NCBI GenBank assembly: GCA_045615505.1
Contig: JAZLEZ010000063.1
Location: 1-10,359, forward strand
Direction of reading: 5' to 3'
DNA from: JAZLEZ01 sp045615505
GTDB lineage: Bacteria; Spirochaetota; Spirochaetia; Sphaerochaetales; Sphaerochaetaceae
DNA: 10,359 bases
How positions within the stretch are numbered: position 1 is the first letter of the stretch; every line of letters begins with the position of its first letter. The position numbers were made by a program, and so were the translations under genes. Below the pieces are notes generated by a model that searched no databases, was not told the DNA's origin, and saw only the letters and a list, made by a program, of their open reading frames with translations. Positions 1 to 6,372 of the stretch are shown piece by piece.

Positions 1-1581
1 ATGAAGAAGACGGCAGAAGACTATCTCGGTGAGTCGGTTACTGAAGCTGTTATCACTGTTCCTGCATATTTCAATGATGCACAGCGTCAGGCAACAAAGG
101 ATGCCGGAAAGATTGCCGGTCTTGAGGTAAAGAGAATCGTAAACGAACCTACAGCTGCAGCTCTGGCTTACGGTTTCGGAAAGGATTCCTCCAAGGATGA
201 AAAAATTGCGGTTTATGATCTGGGCGGCGGTACTTTTGATATTTCGATTCTTGAACTGGGAGACGGTGTTTTTGAAGTAAAGTCAACAAACGGAGATACA
301 CATCTAGGCGGAGACAACTTTGACCAGAAGATTATCGAGTGGATGGTGGACAGTTTCAGAAAAGATACCGGAATCGATCTTTCAAAGGATAAGATGGCTC
401 TTCAGAGATTGAAGGAGGCCGCAGAAAAAGCTAAAATCGAGCTTTCAAACTCAACATCAACAGACATTAACCTTCCGTTCATTTCTGCCGATGCAACAGG
501 CCCTAAACATCTTCAGATGACTCTCTCAAGGGCTGCTTTCGAGCATCTTGTTGAAGATCTCATCGAGAGAACAAAGATTCCTTGCCAGAATGCTTTGAGA
601 GATGCAGGACTTTCTGCTTCCGATATAGATGAAGTCATTCTTGTCGGCGGTTCTACTCGTGTTCCCAAGGTACAGGAAACCGTAAAGGCTCTGTTCGGAA
701 AGGAACCTCACAAGGGAGTCAATCCTGATGAAGTTGTTGCAATGGGTGCGGCAATTCAGGGCGGAATTCTCGGCGGAGATGTCAAAGATGTTCTTCTTCT
801 TGATGTTACTCCTCTCAGCCTTGGTATTGAGACTCTCGGCGGAGTTACAACAAGGCTCATTGAACGCAATACTACAATTCCTACAAGAAAGAGTCAGATT
901 TTCTCAACAGCCGCAGACGGACAGACTGCTGTAAGTATTCATGTTCTTCAGGGTGAAAGAGAAATGGCTTCGCAGAACAGAACACTGGGAACTTTTGATC
1001 TTGTAGGTATTCCTGCAGCTCCGAGAGGTGTTCCTCAAATTGAGGTTACATTCGACATTGATGCAAACGGAATCGTTCATGTTTCCGCAAAGGACCTTGG
1101 TACAGGCAAGGAACAGAGTATTCAGATTACTTCTACAAGCGGTCTTGATGAAAAGGATATCGAAAAGATGGTCAAGGAAGCAGAGATGCACGCCGAGGAA
1201 GATAAGAGGGAAAGAGAAAAGATAGATGCAAGAAACAATGCAGACAATCTTGTTTACAGCACTGAAAAATCACTTAAAGACTACGGTGATAAGATTAACG
1301 CATCAGACAAGGCTGCCGTTGAAAGTGCCCTTGCGGATTTAAAGAGTTCTCTTTCAAATCAGAATGCTACAGCTGATGAACTGAAGAAAAAGAGCGAGGC
1401 TCTCCAGCAGGTTTCTTATAAACTTGCAGAAGAAATGTACAAGAATGCAAACCCTCAGGGGCAGCAGGGAGGTCCTCAGAACGGTCCTGATATGGGTTCC
1501 TGTGCAGGTTCAGATGCAGGAGCTCAGGGCGGAAACCCTGGAGCCGGTGCTCAGGATGCTGACTACGAGGTAGTCAATTGA
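1..1581 (+). CDS. dnaK: Chaperone protein DnaK (Hsp70), 5'-truncated by window edge
   Basis: Cytosolic ATP-dependent Hsp70 chaperone, working with DnaJ (next gene) and GrpE (not in the window). The 526 visible residues align from memory with E. coli DnaK starting near its residue 120, so the ATG at base 1 is an internal Met and about 120 N-terminal residues lie upstream. Visible landmarks are the ATPase phosphate-2 motif DLGGGTFD (residues 73-80), the adenosine motif VILVGGSTR (212-220), the interdomain linker DVLLLD (263-268), the beta-sandwich substrate-binding domain and a helical lid. The tail is Gly/Ala/Gln-rich and ends DYEVVN, where E. coli ends in an EEVKDKK-type sequence; it also carries one Cys (SCAGS). 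The family assignment is certain. The promoter and any CIRCE/HrcA site would be outside the window. Confidence 0.98.
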   Translation: MKKTAEDYLGESVTEAVITVPAYFNDAQRQATKDAGKIAGLEVKRIVNEPTAAALAYGFGKDSSKDEKIAVYDLGGGTFDISILELGDGVFEVKSTNGDTHLGGDNFDQKIIEWMVDSFRKDTGIDLSKDKMALQRLKEAAEKAKIELSNSTSTDINLPFISADATGPKHLQMTLSRAAFEHLVEDLIERTKIPCQNALRDAGLSASDIDEVILVGGSTRVPKVQETVKALFGKEPHKGVNPDEVVAMGAAIQGGILGGDVKDVLLLDVTPLSLGIETLGGVTTRLIERNTTIPTRKSQIFSTAADGQTAVSIHVLQGEREMASQNRTLGTFDLVGIPAAPRGVPQIEVTFDIDANGIVHVSAKDLGTGKEQSIQITSTSGLDEKDIEKMVKEAEMHAEEDKREREKIDARNNADNLVYSTEKSLKDYGDKINASDKAAVESALADLKSSLSNQNATADELKKKSEALQQVSYKLAEEMYKNANPQGQQGGPQNGPDMGSCAGSDAGAQGGNPGAGAQDADYEVVN

Positions 1582-1608
1582 TTAAACATATAAGTTTAAC
1601 TTAATATG

Positions 1609-1637
1609 AAAAGGCCGGCCGGAAGACCGGCCTTTTT
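1609..1637 (+). terminator. Rho-independent terminator or attenuator between dnaK and dnaJ
   Basis: AAAAGGCCGG (1609-1618) pairs perfectly with CCGGCCTTTT (1627-1636), giving a 10-bp stem with a G+C core, an 8-base loop (CCGGAAGA) and a run of five T (1633-1637). A weaker 6-bp inverted repeat, TTAAAC-N6-GTTTAA, lies just upstream at 1582-1599. No separate promoter is evident in the short space before dnaJ, so dnaJ and the genes behind it probably depend on read-through. I therefore infer a partial terminator that keeps DnaK more abundant than DnaJ. It could also protect the 3' end of a processed dnaK mRNA. Confidence 0.85.
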
Positions 1638-1641
1638 GAGG
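1638..1641 (+). promoter_or_regulatory. Ribosome binding site of dnaJ, abutting the terminator T-run
   Basis: GAGG lies 6 bases before the dnaJ ATG (1648) and begins at the base directly after the T-run of the dnaK/dnaJ hairpin. A small alternative pairing CCT (1631-1633) with AGG (1639-1641) could hide this site when the large hairpin is open, but its 3-bp stem makes this speculative. Confidence 0.7.
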
Positions 1642-1647
1642 ATATAA

Positions 1648-2793
1648 ATGGCTAACAAGAGAGATTATTATGAAGTACTGGGTGTTTCAAAGAATGCATC
1701 TCAGGAAGAAATAAAAAAAGCCTACAGAAAACTTGCTGTTGCAAATCATCCGGACAAAAATCCGGGGGATAAGGCTGCAGAGGAGAGATTCAAGGAAGCT
1801 ACGGAAGCTTATGAAGTTCTCGGAGATGAGAACAAGCGTAAGAACTATGATGCTTACGGCTTTGCAGGTGTAGAAGGTCAAAACGGCGGTTACAGCAGGG
1901 CATATTCGGATTTCTCGGATATATTCTCAGGAAGTTTTTCAAGTATTTTCGAAGATTTGTTCGGCGGCGGAAGTTTCTCTTCAGGGTTCAGCGGTTTCGG
2001 ACAGAATTCTTCCCGGTCTTCACGGGGTGCCGGTGTTGGGCAGAGTATCAGAGTCAATACGGAAGTTTCCCTTGAACAGATTACAGAAGACTTCAAGCAG
2101 GAACTTACATACCAGCATCAGGTTTTTTGCGAAGCCTGTCATGGAACAGGGGCAAGAAACGGGCGTGATTCACATAAGACCTGCCCGACCTGCGGTGGCG
2201 TCGGACAGGTGAGACAGAGCGCAGGTTTCTTTGCCATGGCAAGAACCTGTCCTGCCTGCGGCGGTGCAGGTTTTGTTATTGATGATCCCTGTCCGCAGTG
2301 CAGGGGTACCGGTACCGTCAGGAAAAGTTCTACTCTTAAAATCAAGATTCCTGCAGGTATTCCCGGCGGAAGTGACATCATTATTCCTCAGATGGGTAAT
2401 GCCGGTGCAAACGGAGCAACTCCGGGAGATCTTTATGTGAGAGTAAATGTTCGTCCTCACAGGTATTTTGTCCGTCAGGATTCGGACCTTTTTGTTCAGA
2501 TTCCCATTTCCGTTACTCAGGCTGCTTTGGGTTTGGATATTGAGGTAAAAACACTTACGGGCCAAAAGGTGAAGGTTTCTGTTCCTGCCGGTATTCAGAG
2601 CGGGAAAATCGTCCGTGTAAAGGGTCAAGGGCTTGTAAAATACAAGAGCAACTCAAAGGGTGATTTGTATATAAAATTCAGAATAGATACGCCAAAACAT
2701 CTTTCACTAAAGGCAAGAAAGCTCATGCAGAATCTTTCCGATGTTATGGGAGAGAATTCCAGTCCTGATCCTGAAGTATTTGAAGAGGTCTGA
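1648..2793 (+). CDS. dnaJ: Chaperone protein DnaJ (Hsp40), full length
   Basis: Type I J-domain co-chaperone that stimulates DnaK ATP hydrolysis and hands over unfolded substrates in the cytosol. The 381 residues are normal for the family. The J domain is at the N-terminus with the catalytic HPD triad at residues 34-36. A Gly/Phe/Ser-rich linker (about 76-130) follows, then the zinc domain with four CxxCxGxG repeats whose first cysteines are C161, C179, C201 and C215, all intact. The C-terminal substrate-binding domains start near KIKIPAGIPGG and extend to the end. The ATG at 1648 is preceded by GAGG and matches the usual MA..DYYEVLGV start. It lies 66 bases after dnaK, across the terminator-like hairpin, and 2 bases before the methyltransferase gene. 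Confidence 0.98.
   Translation: MANKRDYYEVLGVSKNASQEEIKKAYRKLAVANHPDKNPGDKAAEERFKEATEAYEVLGDENKRKNYDAYGFAGVEGQNGGYSRAYSDFSDIFSGSFSSIFEDLFGGGSFSSGFSGFGQNSSRSSRGAGVGQSIRVNTEVSLEQITEDFKQELTYQHQVFCEACHGTGARNGRDSHKTCPTCGGVGQVRQSAGFFAMARTCPACGGAGFVIDDPCPQCRGTGTVRKSSTLKIKIPAGIPGGSDIIIPQMGNAGANGATPGDLYVRVNVRPHRYFVRQDSDLFVQIPISVTQAALGLDIEVKTLTGQKVKVSVPAGIQSGKIVRVKGQGLVKYKSNSKGDLYIKFRIDTPKHLSLKARKLMQNLSDVMGENSSPDPEVFEEV
2782..2788 (+). promoter_or_regulatory. Ribosome binding site of the rlmB-like gene, inside dnaJ
   Basis: GAAGAGG is encoded by the last codons of dnaJ and ends 7 bases before the ATG at 2796. It fixes that start, and it implies the gene is translated from the dnaJ message. Confidence 0.75.
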
Positions 2794-2795
2794 TT

Positions 2796-3542
2796 ATGGG
2801 TACAAAGATTACCGGAATACATGCTATTGAAGAAGCTTTGAAGAATGCAGGAAGAGGCTCTACCTTATACCTGATTCGGGGTGATAAGCGCAATTCGGCC
2901 TTGGAAATGCAGGCTGTTGCATCCGGTAAGACTGCCGTAAAAAAAATCAGCGAAGTCGAAATGAACAATCTGTGTCAGTCTAAAGACCACAGGGGTGCCG
3001 TTCTTGATTTGGGAGTACGCGAAAATCTTTCACGAGGAGGAAGAATAAGAGAAGTATCCGTTCTGGATTTCTGCAAGAGTCTGAAGGATGGGCAGAAGGC
3101 TCTGGTTCTTGCGCTTGATGAGATAACAGACCCTCACAATCTGGGTGCAATTCTCAGAAGTTCGGATCAGTTTTCGGCGTCATTAATCATTGTTCCTGAA
3201 AGAAGAAGTGCTTCTGCAAATGAAACGGTAATAAGAATTTCCTCAGGGGCTGCTCAGTATGTTACAATGGCTACTGTAACAAATCTTGCCAGAGAACTTG
3301 ATGTTCTGAAAGAATTCGGGTTTTGGGTTTACGGTGCCGATATGAACGGTGATTCATCTTATACTGTTGATTTTGCCGACAGATCCGTTATCGTCATGGG
3401 GAGTGAGGGCAGCGGTATGAGGTCTCTTGTGAGAGCCAAGTGCGACCATATTGTTTCAATTCCGATGTCGGGGCATATAGATTCTCTGAATGTGTCTGTT
3501 GCGGCCGGTATTCTTATGTATGAATTCAGGAGGAATAAGTAA
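2796..3542 (+). CDS. rlmB: SpoU/TrmH-family RNA 2'-O-methyltransferase (RlmB-like)
   Basis: S-adenosylmethionine-dependent ribose 2'-O-methyltransferase of the SPOUT class. RlmB is the 23S rRNA guanosine-2251 enzyme in E. coli numbering; the exact target here is inferred. The 248 residues match the family length. Residues 1 to about 75, starting KITGIHAIEEAL, resemble the L30e-like RNA-binding domain typical of RlmB. The knotted catalytic domain has all three SpoU motifs: DPHNLGAILR (112-121, with the conserved Asn115 and Arg121), MGSEGSG (201-207, with Glu204) and IPMSG..DSLNVSVA (with Asn232). Start and ribosome site sit at the dnaJ stop. The stop codon TAA (3540-3542) shares its last base with the next start. 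A related TrmH-type tRNA methylase is possible, but the N-terminal domain favours RlmB. Confidence 0.88.
   Translation: MGTKITGIHAIEEALKNAGRGSTLYLIRGDKRNSALEMQAVASGKTAVKKISEVEMNNLCQSKDHRGAVLDLGVRENLSRGGRIREVSVLDFCKSLKDGQKALVLALDEITDPHNLGAILRSSDQFSASLIIVPERRSASANETVIRISSGAAQYVTMATVTNLARELDVLKEFGFWVYGADMNGDSSYTVDFADRSVIVMGSEGSGMRSLVRAKCDHIVSIPMSGHIDSLNVSVAAGILMYEFRRNK
3528..3533 (+). promoter_or_regulatory. Strong ribosome binding site of the acyltransferase gene, inside rlmB
   Basis: A perfect AGGAGG forms two Arg codons near the end of the methyltransferase and lies 8 bases before the ATG at 3542. Together with the TAATG stop/start overlap it indicates coupled translation of the two genes. 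Confidence 0.85.
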
Positions 3543-4456
3543 TGACAACTGAAGAATTGCTCAAACAGGAAGAGGATTTGATAGACAGGACTAATATTGC
3601 TCCTTATCATCCGCTGAATCTTACAGAGCTTGCTCAGCATTTTATTCCTAAGGGATACAAATTCATTCCGAAGTTTCTTTATAGAAAGTTTCATAAGCTT
3701 TTACATATTGATGAATTCAACTATTTTTTCAACAAGACCCACTACGGAACCGGTCAGCAGTTTCTGGATGAAGTCTGCGATTATCTTGATTTGCATCTTA
3801 ATTTGGACGGTCCCGGTGTTGAGGAGATGCTCAAACTTACAGACAAGCCTGTGATGTTTGCCTCCAATCATCCTCTGGGAGGTCCGGAAGGGCTTGTAAT
3901 TTTCAAATACATTCACAGGCTTTGGCCCAGAGCAAGGATTCTTATTCAGTCTTTTATGAAATTCATCCGTCCTTTTTCCGAGGTTTGTGTTTTCAATAAA
4001 AAGAATCTGGATTCGCTTAACAGGGCAGTTGAAGAAAAGAGACCGCTGTATTATTACCCTGCGGGTTATTGCTCAAGAAAGCTTGAAAACGGTGAGATTT
4101 TCGATTACGACTGGAAGAGTTCTTTTGTTCGTATTGCAAAGAAAAACAATATGCCGATTGTGATTATGCATACACACGGTCATCTGTCAAAGAGAACTTT
4201 GAGAATTACTGAAATAAGAAAATTCTTCGGGATTAAATTTTCCGTTGAAACAATGTATCTGCCTGATGAGCTCTTTTTGATGAAAGGCTCAACTTTGAGA
4301 ATCACCTGCGGTCATGTCATTGATCCGGTTGTTCTTACAGATGATATTCATCCGAGGGAATGGGCTGCAAGGCTCAGACAGTACTGCTTTGAACTCAGGG
4401 ATAATCCCGATGCGGTTTTTGATCCTTCAAAACCTGCAACTTTACCTGTGAAATAG
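3542..4456 (+). CDS. LPLAT-superfamily acyltransferase (1-acylglycerol-3-phosphate acyltransferase-like)
   Basis: Likely membrane-associated acyl transfer to a glycerolipid or related lipid, by family resemblance; the substrate is unknown. The 304-residue protein has no clear signal peptide. The catalytic histidine block reads SNHPLGGPEG with His110 and Glu116. Relatives, notably in Bacteroidetes as I recall them, have NHPLGGLDG with Asp at the position of Glu116. A second block, YYYPAGYCSR (Pro173 to Arg179), matches the family's FPAGxxSR phosphate-binding region. Later segments (WKSSFVRIAKKNNMPIV, IRKFFGIK, YLPDELF) also fit this subfamily. It overlaps rlmB by one base and has its own strong ribosome site, so it ends the dnaJ-rlmB unit. 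No clear terminator follows. Family is confident; precise activity is not. Confidence 0.82.
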   Translation: MTTEELLKQEEDLIDRTNIAPYHPLNLTELAQHFIPKGYKFIPKFLYRKFHKLLHIDEFNYFFNKTHYGTGQQFLDEVCDYLDLHLNLDGPGVEEMLKLTDKPVMFASNHPLGGPEGLVIFKYIHRLWPRARILIQSFMKFIRPFSEVCVFNKKNLDSLNRAVEEKRPLYYYPAGYCSRKLENGEIFDYDWKSSFVRIAKKNNMPIVIMHTHGHLSKRTLRITEIRKFFGIKFSVETMYLPDELFLMKGSTLRITCGHVIDPVVLTDDIHPREWAARLRQYCFELRDNPDAVFDPSKPATLPVK

Positions 4457-4469
4457 ATTCAGGATTGTG

Positions 4470-4498
4470 TTGACTGCTGTTGCCCTGCATGCTATTTT
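4470..4498 (+). promoter_or_regulatory. Sigma70-type promoter for the tatD-dus unit
   Basis: TTGACT (4470-4475) and TATTTT (4493-4498) are separated by exactly 17 bases, and TGC (4490-4492) directly before the -10 box gives an extended -10. Transcription should begin near 4504-4506. A near-palindrome, CCGAAAATTTATCGG (4507-4521, arms CCGA/TCGG), lies at the predicted start and could be an operator, which is speculative. The spacing fits a separate transcription unit from the acyltransferase upstream. Confidence 0.65.
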
Positions 4499-4536
4499 AA
4501 TATGTACCGAAAATTTATCGGCAAGTAATCACTCAA

Positions 4537-4543
4537 AGGAAGG
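4537..4543 (+). promoter_or_regulatory. Ribosome binding site of tatD
   Basis: AGGAAGG ends 9 bases before the ATG at 4553. A second GAGG lies directly against the ATG, too close to serve as the main site. Confidence 0.7.
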
Positions 4544-4552
4544 ACCTCGAGG

Positions 4553-5332
4553 ATGCGTTTATTTGATACACACTGTCATTTAGGACTTATTCATGACGAC
4601 CGTTTGGAACAGCTTCTTGTTGTTTCTTATGCAAAACGTGCAAATGTGAAACATATTGTTTCAGTCTGTAACAGCCTTACGGATTTTGAAGTAATTTACA
4701 ACAATCTCAGAAGTGCAGGTGAAGTTTATCATGCTGTGGGCGTTTCTCCTTCTGAAAGCGGGAATCAGATAGCCGGATGGGAAGCAAAGATTGCCCAGCT
4801 TATTCAGTACAAGAGAGTAATTGCAATAGGCGAGACCGGTTTGGACTATGTAAAAAACTTTGCACCTAAGGCAACTCAGGTAGATCTTTTCATCAAGCAT
4901 CTTGAGATAGCAAGAAGGGCAGATCTTCCCGTAATCATTCACAACAGAGAGGCGGGTGCGGATATTCTTGATATTCTCAAAACAAAGATTCCAGACAAAG
5001 GTGCAATTTTCCACTGCTATTCAGAGGATTGGGATTATGCATCTCAGGCTCTTGATTTGCCTGTATATTTTTCTTTTGCCGGAAATATAACATACAAAAA
5101 TATCAGAAAGCTCACGGATACAGTTGCAAAGCTCCCGAGCGACAGGATTCTCATTGAAAGTGAGGCTCCTTTCATGGTTCCTGCAAAGTATTCCAAAAGG
5201 CGCAACAAGCCTGAGTATCTTTGCGAGACCGCAAATGCAATTGCTGCTATCAGGGGTACGGACCCCGAGGAAATGGCAGAAATTCTCTATCAGAACAGTT
5301 TGAGAGCTTTCCATCTTCCTGCAGAAGAATGA
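4553..5332 (+). CDS. tatD: TatD-family metal-dependent hydrolase / deoxyribonuclease-like
   Basis: Amidohydrolase-superfamily protein of the TatD group; characterised members are metal-dependent DNases with 3'-5' exonuclease activity, acting in the cytosol. The 259 residues match the family length. Visible metal-site elements are FDTHCH (His7, His9), IGETGLDY (Glu94), IIHNREA (His130) and FHCYSE (His154). The fifth site, usually ETDxP, reads ESEAP, so the conserved Asp is replaced by Glu204 (codon GAG at 5162). The downstream pattern VPxxYxxRRNKPEYL is normal. The start is supported by a promoter and a ribosome site and by the family's usual N-terminus. It overlaps the dus gene by four bases (ATGA). 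The Asp-to-Glu change may alter activity, so the specific DNase function is less sure than the family. Confidence 0.88.
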   Translation: MRLFDTHCHLGLIHDDRLEQLLVVSYAKRANVKHIVSVCNSLTDFEVIYNNLRSAGEVYHAVGVSPSESGNQIAGWEAKIAQLIQYKRVIAIGETGLDYVKNFAPKATQVDLFIKHLEIARRADLPVIIHNREAGADILDILKTKIPDKGAIFHCYSEDWDYASQALDLPVYFSFAGNITYKNIRKLTDTVAKLPSDRILIESEAPFMVPAKYSKRRNKPEYLCETANAIAAIRGTDPEEMAEILYQNSLRAFHLPAEE

Positions 5333-6285
5333 AGATAGGGAATCTTGAGCTTGGCGGCAATATTTTTCTTGCTCCGCTGGCCGGTTACACTGATAGAATT
5401 TTCAGAAGTATCTGTCTCAGAAACGGTGCTGACCTTTCTTATACGGAAATGGTCAGTGCGGAGGGTATTTCCCGCAACAGTGAGAATACTCTGGATTTGA
5501 TGAAGCGGGGTGAGGGTGAGAAAATTCTTGCCGTTCAGCTTTTTATGCCTGATGCCGATACTGCTTCCCGTTGTATTGAGAATCTTCTCAGATTCAAGCC
5601 CGATCTCATTGATATCAACTGCGGTTGTCCTGTTCCCAAAGTGACTAAAACCGGTGCAGGCAGTGCTCTTATGAAGAATCCGAAGGAGATGGGGAGGATT
5701 GTAAGGTGTCTTGCGGATAATACTCACCTGCCTGTTACTGTAAAAATGCGTACTGGGTGGGATGTTTCTTCTATGAACTATCTTGAATGTGCCGACTCCG
5801 TTTTTGAAAACGGAGCATCAGCTGTCTGTATGCATGCAAGAACAAAGTCTCAGCTTTATTCTCCTTCTGCGCACTGGGATTGTCTGAAAGAGCTCAAGGC
5901 TCATTTCCCCGAAAAAGTCATCATAGGTTCAGGTGATTTGTTTTCGGCAGCTGACGGTGTGAATATGCTGAAGGAAACCGGTGTGGATGCAATTGCTTTT
6001 GCCCGCGGTGCAATAGGAAATCCTTTTGTTTTTGCCCAAACCAAAGCTCTGCTGAAGGGAAGGGTCTTTCCTGAAATCAGTACGCAGACAAAAGTTCTGA
6101 CAATTATGGAGCAACTTGACGGTCTTTCTTCAATTATGGGAGAAAACCGTGCATGCAGGGAGATGCGTAAGCATGTCTGTGCTTACTTAAAGGGTATCCC
6201 CAACAGTAACAAAATCCGCAATGTAGTATCAACTGCAGTTTCCCGTGAACAGTATCTTGAAGCTCTCTCCTGTCTTTGTCAATAA
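5329..6285 (+). CDS. dus: tRNA-dihydrouridine synthase (DusB-like)
   Basis: FMN- and NADPH-dependent enzyme that reduces uridines in tRNA D-loops to dihydrouridine. I choose ATG 5329, giving 318 residues starting MKIGNLELGGNIFLAPLAGYTD, because E. coli DusB begins at the same point (MRIG...APMAGITD). A longer in-frame reading from 5221 would lie inside tatD and add unrelated sequence. The FMN-barrel N-terminus APLAGYTDRIFR, the catalytic loop INCGCP with Cys100 (same number as in DusB), the following K..K.GAGSALM block, the VKMRTGW strand, the MHARTK site and the GSGDLF and IGRGAIG-like AFARGAIG phosphate-binding loops are all present. It is coupled to tatD by the ATGA overlap and has only a weak GCAGAAG ribosome site of its own, implying translational coupling. 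Which Dus subfamily it belongs to is not certain. Confidence 0.92.
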   Translation: MKIGNLELGGNIFLAPLAGYTDRIFRSICLRNGADLSYTEMVSAEGISRNSENTLDLMKRGEGEKILAVQLFMPDADTASRCIENLLRFKPDLIDINCGCPVPKVTKTGAGSALMKNPKEMGRIVRCLADNTHLPVTVKMRTGWDVSSMNYLECADSVFENGASAVCMHARTKSQLYSPSAHWDCLKELKAHFPEKVIIGSGDLFSAADGVNMLKETGVDAIAFARGAIGNPFVFAQTKALLKGRVFPEISTQTKVLTIMEQLDGLSSIMGENRACREMRKHVCAYLKGIPNSNKIRNVVSTAVSREQYLEALSCLCQ

Positions 6286-6372
6286 TTTGCAGACGAGCTG
6301 ACAAAACACCTTCAGAAAGCAGCATGCTGTTGCAAAGTTTACAATAATTCTTTGTTGAGATAGTATCAGAAT

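Noticed and set aside
2170..2628. 152-residue minus-strand reading frame inside dnaJ
   Set aside because: It is antisense to the conserved zinc-finger and C-terminal region of dnaJ, and its Cys/Thr/Arg-rich translation shows no domain. It is a shadow of coding sequence.
5221..5328. Extended N-terminus for the dihydrouridine synthase starting at 5221
   Set aside because: The extra 36 residues lie wholly inside tatD in another frame and have no family similarity. The ATG at 5329 matches the DusB start and the ATGA overlap.
6320..6333. Palindrome CAGCATGCTG before the patatin gene, and a 9-base match (TGCTGTTGC) shared with the tatD upstream region at 4475-4483
   Set aside because: The palindrome has a 10-base core without a T-run and is not placed like a terminator. 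The shared 9-mer is short, sits at different distances from the likely -10 boxes, and could be coincidence.
6340..6345. TACAAT as the -10 box of a patatin promoter
   Set aside because: It is a good -10 match but there is no acceptable -35 box 16-18 bases upstream (that position reads AAGCAG), so I did not call a promoter.
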